Assembly: GCF_013184775.1 (NCBI RefSeq)
Contig: NZ_JAATVV010000001.1
Span: forward strand, 124,001 to 188,000
From: Martelella sp. HB161492
Lineage (GTDB): Bacteria; Pseudomonadota; Alphaproteobacteria; Rhizobiales; Rhizobiaceae
DNA length: 64,000 nt
Direction: 5' to 3'
A model generated the notes under the pieces. That model was not told the origin of the DNA and did not search any database. It saw nothing but the letters and a program-made list of their open reading frames with translations. Position 1 is the stretch's first letter. Each line of letters begins with the position of its first letter. Positions 1 through 9,972 of the stretch are shown in pieces. A program made the translations under genes and the position numbers.

Positions 1-434
1 CCGCCGGAAACCAGCAGCATCAGATAGGGGAAAGAGACGCCATTGGTCAGCCTCGCCGTGAGCGCATGGCCTTCCAGATGATTGATGCCGTAAAAGGGCT
101 TGTCAGCCGCATAGGCAATTGCCTTTCCGCTCATCGCGCCGACAATCAGCCCGCCGATCAGCCCCGGCCCCACCGTTGCAGCAACGCCGTCGAGATCGGC
201 AAGCGCCACGCCGGAACGCTCCAGCGCTTCAGCGATCAGCCGGTCCATCGCCTCGACATGGGCACGCGCGGCGATTTCCGGCACCACGCCGCCAAAGGCT
301 GCATGTTCATCCAGCTGACTGAGCACCACATCGGCCAGCACCTCACCGCCGCCATCCGGCCGGCGCATGACAATGGCCGCTGCGGTTTCATCGCAGCTCG
401 ATTCGATCCCGAGAAAGAATACGTTTTTTTCCAT
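1..434 (-). CDS. tsaD: tRNA N6-threonylcarbamoyladenosine synthase subunit TsaD (3' part outside window)
   Basis: The reverse strand from the ATG at 434 reads [20 protein letters not shown], the conserved amino end of TsaD/Gcp/Kae1. This ASKHA-fold ATPase transfers threonylcarbamoyl to A37 of ANN-decoding tRNAs. The later segment [13 protein letters not shown] carries the family motif with the metal-binding histidine expected of H-x(3)-H. Only about the first 144 codons are inside the window, and the carboxyl end runs off the left edge. The gene is divergent from hemC with a 72-bp gap, the arrangement commonly seen in rhizobia. Identity is near certain; the remainder cannot be judged. Confidence 0.95.
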   Translation of the reverse strand, partial: MEKNVFFLGIESSCDETAAAIVMRRPDGGGEVLADVVLSQLDEHAAFGGVVPEIAARAHVEAMDRLIAEALERSGVALADLDGVAATVGPGLIGGLIVGAMSGKAIAYAADKPFYGINHLEGHALTARLTNGVSFPYLMLLVSG

Positions 435-506
435 GGTTCCAAGCGATGGTTTGCGGTCCGTCGCATTCCGTTTTAGAAACCCTCCGGTAACAACGGTGAG
501 TGCAGG

Positions 507-1436
507 ATGCAAATGAAACCTTTCCGGATCGGTACACGCGGCAGCCCGCTGGCACTGGCGCAGGCTTATGAAGCCCGTGACAGGCTGATGCAAGCGCATG
601 GCCTTGGGGCCGACATGTTCGAGATCGTCGTGCTTTCGACCAAGGGCGACCGGATCACGGACCGCGCGCTGGCAGAGATCGGCGGAAAGGGGCTTTTCAC
701 CGAGGAGCTGGAAGCCCAGCTTGCATCCGGCGAACTCGATTTCGCCGTGCATTCTTCCAAGGATATGCCAACCACCCTGCCCGACGGCCTTACCCTTTCG
801 ACCTTCCTGCCGCGCGCCGATCCGCGCGACGCCTTTATCGGCAAGACCGCCGGACGCCTGATCGACCTGCCGCATGGCGCCGTTGTCGGCTCGGCGTCGC
901 TGCGCCGCCAGGCACTGATCCGCAAGCTCCGCCCCGATATCGAAGTCATCATTTTCCGCGGCTCCGTGCAGACAAGGCTCGACAAGCTGAACGCCGGCGA
1001 CGTGGACGGCACCTTTCTGGCCTTTGCTGGCCTCGCCCGCCTCGGACTCGCCGACAGGGCAACGCAAGTCCTTGATGTCAATGACTTTCCGCCAGCACCA
1101 GCGCAAGGTGCAATCTGCATTGAGCAGCGTGAGGACGATGAGCGCATCGCATCGCTCCTGGCCAGGATCAACGATCCCGACACATTTGATGCCGTCACCT
1201 GCGAGCGAGCCTATCTCGCCGTGCTTGACGGGTCCTGCCGCACGCCGATCGCCGGTCATGCCACAATCTCGGGGGATCATCTTCGCTTTTCCGGCATGAT
1301 CCTGACGCCAGATGGCACCATCTGCCACGAGGTCGCCACTGAGGGTCCGCGCCGCGATGCCGCGCGCATCGGCCGTGAGGCCGGCACTGAGCTGCGCCGC
1401 CGGGCCGGGCCCGGATTTCTTGACGGCTGGAGCTGA
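507..1436 (+). CDS. hemC: Porphobilinogen deaminase (hydroxymethylbilane synthase)
   Basis: A 309-residue cytoplasmic enzyme that joins four porphobilinogen units into hydroxymethylbilane in haem biosynthesis. It begins [19 protein letters not shown] and contains [11 protein letters not shown], the arginine-rich [12 protein letters not shown] and [12 protein letters not shown] segments that bind substrate carboxylates, and LDGSCRTPI, whose Cys244 should carry the dipyrromethane cofactor. Length matches the family. A second ATG lies two codons downstream, so the start could shift by two residues. hemD follows after 5 bp, so the two are almost certainly co-transcribed and possibly translationally coupled. 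Confidence 0.97.
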   Translation: MQMKPFRIGTRGSPLALAQAYEARDRLMQAHGLGADMFEIVVLSTKGDRITDRALAEIGGKGLFTEELEAQLASGELDFAVHSSKDMPTTLPDGLTLSTFLPRADPRDAFIGKTAGRLIDLPHGAVVGSASLRRQALIRKLRPDIEVIIFRGSVQTRLDKLNAGDVDGTFLAFAGLARLGLADRATQVLDVNDFPPAPAQGAICIEQREDDERIASLLARINDPDTFDAVTCERAYLAVLDGSCRTPIAGHATISGDHLRFSGMILTPDGTICHEVATEGPRRDAARIGREAGTELRRRAGPGFLDGWS

Positions 1437-1441
1437 GCGCC

Positions 1442-2173
1442 ATGCGCGTGCTGCTGACAAGACCGGAACGACGCGCACAGCCATCGCTCGCCCGGCTTGA
1501 GGCGGCCGGCCATGCGGCCGAAAACATCGCGCTCACATATCCCCAGCATGATCCCGCAGCCGTTTGTGCCGCGCTTGACACGGACTTTACGGCGCTGGCT
1601 GTCACCAGCAGCGAGGCCGTTCAGGCGCTGGTGCTGGCAGAGGTGAACCGCGACATCCTGTCGCGACCCCTCTTTGCCGTTGGCGACACGACGGCAGCGG
1701 CCGCCGGACAGGCAGGCTTTCACCGGATCATCTCCGGGCCAGGCGATGGCCTGGGACTGGCCGAAACGGTCATTGCCAGCGGCCTTGTCGCGCGAGACGG
1801 ACCGGCGCTGCTTTATCTTGCGGGTGAGCCGCACGCGAAAACCTTCGAAGCAGCTCTGGCGCAGGCCGGGCTGCAGACGACAACCGTGATCGCCTATCGC
1901 ATGATGCCGGTCGATTTTGGCGGGCAAGACCGCGCGGCCCTGCTTGATGGCTTTGCCCCCGATGCGATCGCCTTTTACTCTCAGGCCACCGCCGAACGCT
2001 TTTTCTCGGTCTTCGGCAGCGAAATCGCGCAGCCGGACAGGCAGAGCATGATCTTCGCCTGCCTCAGCGCCCAGATCGCCGCCGCAATCCCGAAAGATCT
2101 TCCAAACCGGGTGCTGGTTGCTGAAACAAAGCAGGAAACGGCGCTTTTTGCGCTTCTCGCCGAAGGCGGATAA
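1442..2173 (+). CDS. hemD: Uroporphyrinogen-III synthase
   Basis: A 243-residue protein starting [20 protein letters not shown], typical of HemD, which cyclises and inverts ring D of hydroxymethylbilane to give uroporphyrinogen III. The family is poorly conserved. The call rests on the LLTRPE amino end, the central TSSEAVQAL segment, the [11 protein letters not shown] segment in the second domain, the length, and its place 5 bp after hemC. It acts directly on the unstable HemC product, consistent with tight linkage. About 100 bp separate it from the next gene, so the downstream membrane-protein pair may have its own promoter. Confidence 0.93.
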   Translation: MRVLLTRPERRAQPSLARLEAAGHAAENIALTYPQHDPAAVCAALDTDFTALAVTSSEAVQALVLAEVNRDILSRPLFAVGDTTAAAAGQAGFHRIISGPGDGLGLAETVIASGLVARDGPALLYLAGEPHAKTFEAALAQAGLQTTTVIAYRMMPVDFGGQDRAALLDGFAPDAIAFYSQATAERFFSVFGSEIAQPDRQSMIFACLSAQIAAAIPKDLPNRVLVAETKQETALFALLAEGG

Positions 2174-2276
2174 GCGCTTCAGCGGGAAACGAAGTCTGGA
2201 AAGATTGCAAACAAAAACCTTTCTTTAACGCCAGTCGGCCACTAACTTACAACCGACCAGCGCGAGAGAGGTTATC

Positions 2277-3617
2277 ATGGTTTCGGACAAATCATCGCGA
2301 CCCGAACAGGATGAAAAAGCAGAGACGGGTGCCGAGCCTGCCCCGGTGAAGCCGCGCGAAAACGAGGAGGATGTGAAGGCCGCCATGGCCGATATTGCCG
2401 CCGCGATCCATCGCCACGGCAATGGTGACGCTGGCCCTTCGCCGACAAAACCTGAAACGGAGGAGACGGACATGCCCAGCGAAGCTGATGCGGCCAAGGC
2501 AGAAACAACCGCATCCGAACCGGAAAAGCCTGAAACGGTCGCCCCGGCGCCAGCCGCGCCAGCCAAAGCCCCCGGAGCTGCAGCCTATCTGGCCGCAGGC
2601 ATCGCCGGCGGCATCGTCGCGCTCGCCTGCGCCGGCGCCCTGCAATATGCAGGTTTCCTCGGCACGCCCGGCAACAGACAGGCAAATTCACAAACCGCCG
2701 CCAGCATTGCGGCGCTGCAAAGCGATCTGGCCCAAGTGAAGGCCTCGCTTGCTGCAGCACCTGCCGAGGCACAGACCGCCCTTTCAACCCTTGGCGGCCG
2801 CCTTGACACGATGGACGCGAAAATCGCTGATCTGTCATCGCGTCCAACCGGCGGCAGCGGTGTCCCGGGTCAGACCGTCGAAGCGCTGAAAGCCGATCTT
2901 GCCACGCTGTCAACCACGGTCCAGGCCAATGCAACCAGCCTTGCCAATCAGTCTCAGGCCGAGCAGGCACAGGGCGATGTGCTGAGCAAGCTTGAGAGCC
3001 AGGTCGCCGCGCTTGACAAGAAAGTCAATGATCCCGGCAAGGAGCTGATGATTGCCCGCGCGATTGCCGCAGCGGGTCTGAAGGCCGCGATTGACCGGGG
3101 CGGCAGCTTTGCCAGCGAGTTGCAGACCTATGCCAGCGTCGCGCCGGACGACCCCGCGCTCAGCGCGCTGAAAAGCCTTGCCGCCAGTGGTATTCCCACC
3201 CGTGATGCACTTCTCGCTCAGTTCGAAACGCTGGCAACGCCGATCATCAATGCCGCCGATGCCCCGCCTGCCGATGAAAGCGTGACGACGCGGCTCTGGA
3301 ACTCGGCCCGCCACCTCATCAGCATTCGCCCCGTCGGCGATGTCGAGGGCAGCTCGACCGGGGCTATCGTCGCACGGATCGAAAATGATCTTGAAACCGG
3401 CAAGCTTCAGGCCGCCGCCAAGGAATGGTCAGCTCTGCCGGCAGCCGGTCAGGACGCCTCCCGGGATTTCAAGACCGCGCTTGACGCCCGCATCAAGGCG
3501 GAGGGTCTGCTTGGCCAGATGCTGAGTGATGCCGCGAGCGCCGGAAAACCTGTCACCGCAGGCGCCGACGCCGACGCGGCAAACGCCGCCGAAACCGGTA
3601 CAGGAGCAAACCCATGA
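2277..3617 (+). CDS. Mitofilin/Mic60-like inner-membrane protein (COG4223 type)
   Basis: A 446-residue protein with an acidic, Pro/Ala-rich amino region (residues 1-100), one membrane segment at about 101-128, and a long periplasmic part predicted to be largely helical. The carboxyl end has the mitofilin-like pattern IRPVGDVEG followed by ARIENDLETGKLQAA. In alphaproteobacteria a Mic60 homologue is known to sit beside hemD/hemY and to help shape the inner membrane; family membership here is recognised from context and architecture. It overlaps the next gene by 4 bp (ATGA), implying coupled translation. It was formerly often annotated as hemX-like or simply as a hypothetical protein. Confidence 0.82.
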   Translation: MVSDKSSRPEQDEKAETGAEPAPVKPRENEEDVKAAMADIAAAIHRHGNGDAGPSPTKPETEETDMPSEADAAKAETTASEPEKPETVAPAPAAPAKAPGAAAYLAAGIAGGIVALACAGALQYAGFLGTPGNRQANSQTAASIAALQSDLAQVKASLAAAPAEAQTALSTLGGRLDTMDAKIADLSSRPTGGSGVPGQTVEALKADLATLSTTVQANATSLANQSQAEQAQGDVLSKLESQVAALDKKVNDPGKELMIARAIAAAGLKAAIDRGGSFASELQTYASVAPDDPALSALKSLAASGIPTRDALLAQFETLATPIINAADAPPADESVTTRLWNSARHLISIRPVGDVEGSSTGAIVARIENDLETGKLQAAAKEWSALPAAGQDASRDFKTALDARIKAEGLLGQMLSDAASAGKPVTAGADADAANAAETGTGANP

Positions 3618-5347
3618 CCAGACTGCTTGTTTTTGCGCTTGTCGTTCTGGGCTTCGGCCTCGGTTTCTCCTGGTTTGCCGACCGGCCCGGCGAATTGTCC
3701 CTGAACTGGCAGGGTCAGCTGTTCCAGACCCCGCTGACCACGGCACTCGCCATGCTGGTGGCGCTGATCTTCATCATCATGCTGATCTGGTGGCTGATCC
3801 GCGCCATCTGGACCTCGCCGCATTCCGCGCGCCGCTATTTCCGCGCCCGCAAGCGGGATCGCGGCTATCAGGCAATCTCCACCGGCCTGATCGCGGCAGG
3901 CTCCGGCAATCTCGTCATGGCACGCAAGATGAGCGCGCGCGCCCATGCCCTGCTGAGTGCCGATCAGGAGCCGCTGATCCATGTTCTCGATGCCCAGGTG
4001 GCCCTGATCGAGGGTGATCACAACAAGGCCCGCAGCCTGTTTGAGGCGATGGTCGACGATCCCGAAACGGAGGAACTCGGCCTGCGCGGCCTCTATCTCG
4101 AGGCCCGCCGCGCCGGCGCCGATGAGGCCGCACGCCAATATGCCGAACGCGCCGCCGACAAGGCGCCCTATCTGACCTGGGCCGCCAAGGCGACGCTTGA
4201 AACCCGCTCGCGCCAGGGCCGCTGGGACGATGCCTTGCGGCTGATCGACCAGCAGCGCGTCGCCAAGGTGATGGAAAAGGATGAAACCGCCCGGCTGAAA
4301 TCTGTCATCCTGACAGCCCGCGCCGAAACGAAGCTGAATGACGACCCGAAGGCCGCCCTTGCCGACGCCCTGCAGGCGCTGAAGCTTCGCGACGACTTCC
4401 ACCCCGCCGCCATCGTCGCCGCCAAGGCCTATCTTGCCCAGGACAATCTGCGCAAATCGGCGGGCGTGCTTGAGGCGGTATGGAAAAAGGAAGCGCATCC
4501 GCAGGTCGCCGCCCTTTATGTCCGCGCCCGCGGCGGCGATACGGCCACCGACCGGCTGAAGCGGGCGGAAAAGCTGGAAACGCTGAAGCCCAATAATGCC
4601 ATCGCGATGATGGCCGTCGCCCGCGCAGCCCTTGATGCGCGCGAATTTTCCAAAGCCCGCGAAAAGGCCGAAGCGGCCGCGCGCATGTTGCCGCAGGAAA
4701 GCGCCTTCCTGCTGCTCGCCGACATTGAAGAGGCAGAAACGGCGGATCAGGGCCGGATCCGCCACTGGATGGCCCAGGCGCTGAAAGCATCGCGCGACCC
4801 GACCTGGGTTGCTGACGGGCTCGTATCGGAAACCTGGCGTCCGTTCTCCCCCACCAGCGGCAAGCTCGACGCCTTCCAGTGGAAAGTCCCCTATGGCGAG
4901 ATTGACGGCCCGGTCGAAGAGGCCGAGGCGTCGCGCCTCGATGCCGCACTGAAGACCCTGCCGCCGGTCGGCGGCCGCCGGGCCGAGACCGAGAAGACCG
5001 GTGAGGCTGACACCGGTGCGACCGTGGCAGACGACGCCAGCGAAGAGACGGCCGCCGTCGCGCCTGCGGCAGCAGAACCGCTCGTGATTGTCGAGCACGC
5101 GGAAACCGCAGAAACGGCGGACGAAGGAATCATCGCGCAGAAGCCCCCGGTGGTCATTGACGATATGCCCGACGACGCCGATGCGACCGGGACGTCAGAA
5201 CCGTCCGCACCCGATATTGCTGGCGAAAAGCAGGTTGCCGACGATCCGCCGACAACCCCCTTTGGTGGCCGGGCGCCGGATGATCCGGGGGTGAAGGCCG
5301 GAAAGCCATCTGAAGTGGCGCCAAAGAAGAAACTGGGGCTATTCTAG
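3614..5347 (+). CDS. hemY: HemY-like TPR membrane protein
   Basis: A 577-residue protein with two amino-terminal membrane segments (about 4-20 and 43-65), then the HemY_N-type stretch SARRYFRARKRDRGYQAIS, and many degenerate tetratricopeptide helices to about residue 400. The last 150 residues are acidic, Ala/Glu/Asp-rich and probably disordered. HemY is found beside hemC/hemD across proteobacteria; its molecular role in haem synthesis is not settled. The tail is longer than in enterobacterial HemY (about 400 residues), as is usual in rhizobia. It overlaps the Mic60-like gene by 4 bp. It should not be confused with the unrelated Gram-positive HemY oxidase. Confidence 0.88.
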   Translation: MTRLLVFALVVLGFGLGFSWFADRPGELSLNWQGQLFQTPLTTALAMLVALIFIIMLIWWLIRAIWTSPHSARRYFRARKRDRGYQAISTGLIAAGSGNLVMARKMSARAHALLSADQEPLIHVLDAQVALIEGDHNKARSLFEAMVDDPETEELGLRGLYLEARRAGADEAARQYAERAADKAPYLTWAAKATLETRSRQGRWDDALRLIDQQRVAKVMEKDETARLKSVILTARAETKLNDDPKAALADALQALKLRDDFHPAAIVAAKAYLAQDNLRKSAGVLEAVWKKEAHPQVAALYVRARGGDTATDRLKRAEKLETLKPNNAIAMMAVARAALDAREFSKAREKAEAAARMLPQESAFLLLADIEEAETADQGRIRHWMAQALKASRDPTWVADGLVSETWRPFSPTSGKLDAFQWKVPYGEIDGPVEEAEASRLDAALKTLPPVGGRRAETEKTGEADTGATVADDASEETAAVAPAAAEPLVIVEHAETAETADEGIIAQKPPVVIDDMPDDADATGTSEPSAPDIAGEKQVADDPPTTPFGGRAPDDPGVKAGKPSEVAPKKKLGLF

Positions 5348-5439
5348 TTTGACGAAAATCAAGAATTATATGAGATGGTGGCAGGGAAAGAGCCTCTTTT
5401 TTGGCCCAATCGCGCTCTAGTTGATGAAAAACGCAGGAC

Positions 5440-5949
5440 ATGACCGGAATGTTTGAAAAGATCAGTCGCTTTCTTCAGGAAATGGCAGGCGATGAAGGCG
5501 GCAGGCAGCAGCAACCTGATGATGCCCGCATCGCCGTGGTTGCGCTGTGCTTTCAGGTCATGGAAGCCGATGGCCGGATCAGCGACAGCGAACAGAAGCG
5601 GCTCCGCGATCTTCTTTCGGACAAATACGGCATTGACGGCGAGAGCCTCGACGATCTGATCGAGGCCGGCGAGGCGGCGGGCAGCGAGGCCGTCGATTTC
5701 TACCGCTTCACATCCGATGTGAAACGCCATCTCGACGAGGAACAGCGCATCGGACTGATCAGCCTCTTGTGGGACATCGCCTATGCCGACGGGACACGCA
5801 GTGAAATCGAAGATAATGTGGTCTGGCGGATTGCCGAACTGATGGGCGTTTCCGACCGCGACCGTGTGCTGGAACGCCAGGCCGCAAAGCAGCGCGCCGG
5901 ACTTGAGACCAAAGGAGACATGCATGCCGGGGATCCCGGAGACAAGTGA
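5440..5949 (+). CDS. TerB-family tellurite-resistance-like protein
   Basis: A 169-residue soluble, acidic, all-helical protein. Residues about 25-150 show the TerB pattern: ALCFQVMEADGRISDSEQKRL and, later, LLWDIAYADGTRSEIEDNVV, the two copies of the AD(G) acidic metal-binding turn of the TerB fold. The function of such stand-alone TerB proteins is unknown; tellurite resistance is a name only. A possible alternative start is the ATG at 5449. Its last 26 bp overlap the following amidotransferase gene in another frame, so the two form a unit. This pair next to hemY is common in rhizobia. Confidence 0.82.
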   Translation: MTGMFEKISRFLQEMAGDEGGRQQQPDDARIAVVALCFQVMEADGRISDSEQKRLRDLLSDKYGIDGESLDDLIEAGEAAGSEAVDFYRFTSDVKRHLDEEQRIGLISLLWDIAYADGTRSEIEDNVVWRIAELMGVSDRDRVLERQAAKQRAGLETKGDMHAGDPGDK

Positions 5950-6682
5950 GCATCGCCGACCGATCCTGATCGTCCTCCACCAGGAACGTTCGACGCCTGG
6001 CCGCGTTGGCCAGATCCTCATGCAGAAGGGCTATGCCCTCGATATTCGCCGCCCGGCCCTTGGCCAGAGCCTGCCCGACACGCTGGAACGCCATAGCGGC
6101 GCAGTGATTTTCGGCGGACCGATGAGCGCCAATGACGGTGATGATTTCGTCCGGTCCGAGATCGACTGGCTGTCAGTCCCGCTCAGGGAAAACCGCCCCT
6201 TTCTCGGCATCTGCCTCGGAGCGCAGATGCTTGCCCGCCACATCGGCGGCAGCGTTGGCGGCAATGGCGATGGTTCGGTGGAAATCGGCTGGTATCCGGT
6301 CCGCCCGACCGAAAAGGGCCGGCTGATGATGAAATGGCCGAAGATGGTCTATCAGTTCCATCGTGAAGGCTTTGAGCTTCCCCGCAGCGCCGATCTTCTG
6401 GCCGAGGGTGACATTTACCCCAATCAGGCCTTCCGCTACGGCGAGAATGCGTACGGCGTGCAGTTCCATGCCGAGCTGACCCGGATGATGATGCATAGCT
6501 GGGTCGTGCGCGGCTCCTCGCGTTTCACCCTGCCCAGGGCGCAACCCGGCATTCAGCATCTGGAAGGCCGCATGCTGCATGACCGCGCGCTGAAAGCCTG
6601 GCTGTGCGATTTCCTCGATGTGGTTTTCAACCGGGACGAAGCGGCGAGCCTTCAGCGGGCTCCGCGTGCCGCATCCTCATAG
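5924..6682 (+). CDS. Class I glutamine amidotransferase-like protein
   Basis: A 252-residue protein with the class I triad: nucleophile Cys97 in FLGICLGAQML, and His182 and Glu184 in YGVQFHAEL. The GATase-1 domain spans nearly the whole chain and no synthetase domain is attached, as in stand-alone GMP-synthase-like amidotransferases (gamma-glutamyl hydrolase or GuaA-amidotransferase-like). The chosen ATG has AAAGGAG at 5911-5917 six bases upstream. An ATG at 5864 in the same frame lies deep in the terB gene and is less likely. The gene starts inside terB (26-bp overlap), suggesting translational coupling. The acceptor of the ammonia, or a hydrolase role, is unknown. Confidence 0.87.
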   Translation: MPGIPETSEHRRPILIVLHQERSTPGRVGQILMQKGYALDIRRPALGQSLPDTLERHSGAVIFGGPMSANDGDDFVRSEIDWLSVPLRENRPFLGICLGAQMLARHIGGSVGGNGDGSVEIGWYPVRPTEKGRLMMKWPKMVYQFHREGFELPRSADLLAEGDIYPNQAFRYGENAYGVQFHAELTRMMMHSWVVRGSSRFTLPRAQPGIQHLEGRMLHDRALKAWLCDFLDVVFNRDEAASLQRAPRAASS

Positions 6683-6692
6683 CCGGCCGGCC

Positions 6693-7952
6693 TCACTGCT
6701 GGTGGATGTGATCCGGCGCATCAAGGCTGTCAATGGTTCTGAGCCTGGTGAAATGCGCGGCCCACAGCCCCGCCACGACCAGCGAGCCGATGCCGCCGAA
6801 GACAACGGCCGGAACGGCACCGATCAGCGATGCCATCGAACCGGCGCGGAACTCGCCAAGCTCGTTCGACGCGCCGACGAAGACAGAATTGACGGCGTTG
6901 ACGCGGCCGCGCACCTCATCGGGCGTCCACAGCGCGATCAGCGTTTCGCGGACATAGACCGACACCATATCGGCGCCCCCCATGACCACCAGAGCCGCGA
7001 TTGACAGCCAGACCACGTGCGACAGGCCGAACACCACCGTCGAAGCGCCGAACAGGGCGACACCGAAAAACATGAAATGACCTGCGTGATGGCGGATCGG
7101 AAACGACGCCAGCATGAGCGCCACGACAATCGCGCCGATACCGGGTGCAGCACGCAGCAGGCCGAGCCCCCAGGGACCGAGATCGAGAATATCGCGGGCG
7201 AAGATCGGCATCAGCGCCACGGCGCCGCCAAGCAGCACGACGAACAGATCAAGCGAGATCGCCCCGAGCACGACCTTCTCGCCCCAGATGAAGCGGAAGC
7301 CAGCCAGAATGGTTTCCTTGGTTACCGCACCGGCGGCTGAATGCTGGGCCGGCTTGGCAACCAACAGCATCAAAAGCGCGGCACCACCAAAGAAGGCAAG
7401 CGCCACGCCATAGGCAAGCGAGGCACCAGCGCCATAAAGCAGGCCGCCCGCCACCGGACCGACAATGGATGCGGTCTGCCAGGACGAGGAATTCCAGGCA
7501 ATTGCGTTGGCCAGATCCTTTGCCGGTACAAGATTTGGCGCCAGCGACTGTATGGCCGGGTTCATGAAGGCGCGTTCGATGCCGAACACCAGCAGCACGG
7601 CGAAAACCAGAAAAGGCGAGAAGCTTCCCGTCAGTGTGATCGCGAGCAGCGTCGCCGCGCAGGCGCTCGAGACGGCAAAGCAGAGTGCGGCGATGGCGCG
7701 CCGGTTATAGCGGTCGGCAACCGTGCCGGTGACAAGCGTCAGCACCAGCGCCGGCAGGAACTGGAACAGGCCGATCAGACCGAGATAGAGCGCGCTGCCG
7801 GTCTGGTCATACATCTGCCAGCCGACCGATACCGACACGATCTGGATCGCGAAGGTCCCGAGAAAGCGTGCAAAGAAAAAACGGGCGTAGGATTTATGCT
7901 TGAAGGCGGCGAAACGAGCGCCGGGTTCGGAAGAATGCATCACGGTTTCCAT
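6693..7952 (-). CDS. Major facilitator superfamily transporter (EntS/MFS_3-like)
   Basis: About 419 residues with roughly 11-12 hydrophobic segments. Motif A-like GTVADRYNRRAI follows the second segment, and ERAFMNPAIQSLAP follows the fourth, a pattern of the MFS_3 (DUF894/enterobactin-exporter-like) family. These are drug or siderophore exporters, but the substrate cannot be read here. An ATG at 7952, an in-frame GTG at 7955 and an ATG at 7940 compete as starts; none has a convincing ribosome site. The gene is convergent with the amidotransferase gene, with only 10 bp between stop codons and no clear terminator hairpin. Confidence 0.85.
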   Translation of the reverse strand: METVMHSSEPGARFAAFKHKSYARFFFARFLGTFAIQIVSVSVGWQMYDQTGSALYLGLIGLFQFLPALVLTLVTGTVADRYNRRAIAALCFAVSSACAATLLAITLTGSFSPFLVFAVLLVFGIERAFMNPAIQSLAPNLVPAKDLANAIAWNSSSWQTASIVGPVAGGLLYGAGASLAYGVALAFFGGAALLMLLVAKPAQHSAAGAVTKETILAGFRFIWGEKVVLGAISLDLFVVLLGGAVALMPIFARDILDLGPWGLGLLRAAPGIGAIVVALMLASFPIRHHAGHFMFFGVALFGASTVVFGLSHVVWLSIAALVVMGGADMVSVYVRETLIALWTPDEVRGRVNAVNSVFVGASNELGEFRAGSMASLIGAVPAVVFGGIGSLVVAGLWAAHFTRLRTIDSLDAPDHIHQQ

Positions 7953-8098
7953 CACTGTCAGGCCGAAGCCAGCGGGCGGCGTTGCCGGGCGCGCAAAATG
8001 CCAATTGCAACGGAATTCCAGCGAAAGGAACCAGCAACCCTTGTCCGTTAAGTCGCTAATGTCTAAATGACTGTCAAGCTGGAACCGGAGACCGATAT

Positions 8099-8398
8099 AT
8101 GTTTGCGCTATTCAAGACGATTGATCTTGTGCTGAATCTCTACACCTGGATCATTATCGCCAGCGCGATATTGTCCTGGCTTTACGCCTTCAACATCGTC
8201 AACGCCTCCAACGGTTTCATCAACACCGTCGGTCGCATGCTCTACAATCTTACGGAACCGGTCTATCGCCCGATCCGCAATATCCTGCCCAATCTCGGCG
8301 GCATCGATATCTCGCCGGTCATCGTGCTGATCGCCATCTATTTCATCCGCGTCCTGATGTGGAGCTCGATCTGGCCGATCTTCGCCCGCATGGGCTGA
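8099..8398 (+). CDS. YggT family membrane protein
   Basis: A 99-residue protein with two hydrophobic blocks (about 8-30 and 65-90) flanking the family signature [17 protein letters not shown]. YggT-family proteins are small inner-membrane proteins linked to osmotic or salt tolerance and, in some lineages, to envelope or division genes; the biochemical role is unknown. A ribosome site (CGGAGA) lies about 7 bases before the ATG. A DUF167 protein (YggU) gene begins in its final codons, the same pair seen in many bacteria. Confidence 0.9.
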   Translation: MFALFKTIDLVLNLYTWIIIASAILSWLYAFNIVNASNGFINTVGRMLYNLTEPVYRPIRNILPNLGGIDISPVIVLIAIYFIRVLMWSSIWPIFARMG

Positions 8399-8703
8399 GC
8401 GCCCTCACCCTTGCCAAGGACCATATCGAGATCGCCATCAGGCTGACGCCGAATGGCGGCCGGGACAGTCTCGACGGTATCCGCGAGGATGCCGCCGGAA
8501 ATGCCTATCTGGCGGCGCGCGTCAGCGCCGTTGCCGAAAAAGGCAAGGCCAACAAGGCGCTGATCGCGCTTGCCGCCAAGCGGCTGGGAATTGCCAAATC
8601 TCTGGTCAGCATTGTCAGCGGCGAGACTTCGCGCATGAAAAAACTCCGGATCGCGGGCGATCCGGAGTTGCTTGTGGAAGCGCTGAAACGCGCATTGCCG
8701 TAA
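8359..8703 (+). CDS. DUF167 family protein (YggU-like)
   Basis: About 114 residues in the longest reading (GTG at 8359). The conserved core starts near residue 20 with [21 protein letters not shown] and continues with [20 protein letters not shown] and [15 protein letters not shown], the hallmark of DUF167. Function is unknown. The start is uncertain: no ATG exists before the conserved region, so translation must begin at the GTG inside yggT (40-bp overlap) or at a rarer codon near 8395, and is probably coupled to yggT. The next gene, ppa, is convergent with 13 bp between them. Confidence 0.82.
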   Translation: MELDLADLRPHGLSALTLAKDHIEIAIRLTPNGGRDSLDGIREDAAGNAYLAARVSAVAEKGKANKALIALAAKRLGIAKSLVSIVSGETSRMKKLRIAGDPELLVEALKRALP

Positions 8704-8716
8704 TCGGCTGAAGGGC

Positions 8717-9250
8717 TCAGCCCTTGGTCTTGGCGCGCTCGATCGCCTCGACGATCAGCTTCTTGGCTTCTTCGGCACCGTGCCAGCCAAAGATCTTGAC
8801 CCATTTGCCGGGTTCCAGATCCTTGTAGTGCTCGAAAAAGTGCTCGATCTGCTTCAGCTGGATTTCAGGCATATCCTGATAGTCGCGGATCTTGGTGAAG
8901 CGGGCGCTGACGTTTTCCGACGGCACTGCAATAATCTTCTCGTCCTTGCCGGAATTGTCTTCCATCATCATCACGCCGATCGGGCGGACATTGATGACGC
9001 AGCCGGGAACCAGCGGGCGCAGGTTACAGATCAGCACGTCGATCGGATCGCCATCATCGGAAAGCGTGTGCGGGACGAAGCCATAATTGCCGGGATACAT
9101 CATCGGCGTGTAGAGAAAACGGTCGACGACCAGAACGCCGGCATCCTTGTCCATCTCATACTTGATCGGCTGGCCGCCAAGCGGAACCTCGACGATGACG
9201 TTGATATCTTCCGGGGGATTCTCACCGATCTTGATGGCATCAATACGCAT
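8717..9250 (-). CDS. ppa: Inorganic pyrophosphatase
   Basis: A 177-residue soluble family I pyrophosphatase that hydrolyses PPi to two phosphates and so pulls biosynthetic reactions forward. It contains the signature [10 protein letters not shown] (Asp66, Asp68 and Asp71 as metal ligands), [16 protein letters not shown] near the amino end and [14 protein letters not shown] near the carboxyl end. Length matches the hexameric bacterial enzyme. The ATG at 9250 has GGAGA about 7 bases upstream. It is a single gene between convergent yggU and a downstream-facing acetyltransferase. Confidence 0.97.
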   Translation of the reverse strand: MRIDAIKIGENPPEDINVIVEVPLGGQPIKYEMDKDAGVLVVDRFLYTPMMYPGNYGFVPHTLSDDGDPIDVLICNLRPLVPGCVINVRPIGVMMMEDNSGKDEKIIAVPSENVSARFTKIRDYQDMPEIQLKQIEHFFEHYKDLEPGKWVKIFGWHGAEEAKKLIVEAIERAKTKG

Positions 9251-9399
9251 TAAGCTTCTCCATTGGGAATTGGAAATTTTGCCACTTGGATAATCAAAAT
9301 CGCCCTATAAAGCAACCAGCCGAACTGACTTCGGCAAATTTGACGGGGCTGCCATTTTCCGCAAAAGATCATAAATCCGTTTCAAACGATTAGCAGCGA

Positions 9400-9906
9400 T
9401 CAATCCCAGGCAAAAGCAACCTTGTCGAGACATTTGTCGCCAAACCGCTCGATGCTGAGCGCCTGACGGCGCCCGCCAAGAGCGGTGAAAAAGCCGGTCG
9501 CCTGATCGAGATCTTCCAGGCACCAGGCGATCACGCCCTTACAACCGAGTGAAGCCAGAAGACGCTGGGCCTCGCGAAACAGCCGCCGTCCGAAGCCCAG
9601 CCCCTGATAGGTCGGCAGCAGATAGATCTCGTAGATCTCACCTTCCTGGAGCAGCGACCGCGCCCGGCTGAGCCCGACGGTTGCATAGCCGACCACCCGC
9701 GCATCCACTTCCAGCACCAGCAGCGTCGCAGGCCCGTCAACCGCTTTCAGCCACCACTGGCTGTTGCGGCGGGTCAGCATATGCTGCAGCGCAATATGAG
9801 GAATGAGACCGGCATAACCATGCTGCCAGGCCTGCCAGTGAACATTGGCTATGGCTTTGGCGTCCGCCTTTTCTGCACGACGGACGTCACTTGAAATGAT
9901 CGTCAT
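9400..9906 (-). CDS. GNAT family N-acetyltransferase
   Basis: A 168-residue protein starting MTIISSDVRRAEKADAKAIA. It has the GNAT motif A acetyl-CoA loop LLPTYQGLGFGRRLFREA (Q/R-x-x-G-x-G/A) at about residues 98-115 and a WCLEDLDQATGFFTALGG motif-B region typical of amino-group acetyltransferases. The substrate is unknown. The start at 9906 was chosen because GGTGGG lies just upstream and the GNAT fold begins right after it; an in-frame ATG at 9972 would add residues unlike the family. A 66-bp gap separates it from lpxK on the same strand, so it may be read through from the lpxK operon. Confidence 0.85.
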   Translation of the reverse strand: MTIISSDVRRAEKADAKAIANVHWQAWQHGYAGLIPHIALQHMLTRRNSQWWLKAVDGPATLLVLEVDARVVGYATVGLSRARSLLQEGEIYEIYLLPTYQGLGFGRRLFREAQRLLASLGCKGVIAWCLEDLDQATGFFTALGGRRQALSIERFGDKCLDKVAFAWD

Positions 9907-9972
9907 CGTTTCCCACCGGAGCTGATACCGTTTCTGCGCTCTGATCATACGGCAATTGGCCGCAAATGCCAT

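Noticed and set aside
3449-5098. A 549-codon open frame opposite hemY
   Set aside because: It is antisense to a well-supported gene, has high-GC open-frame character and no recognisable domain. Long antisense frames are normal at this GC content.
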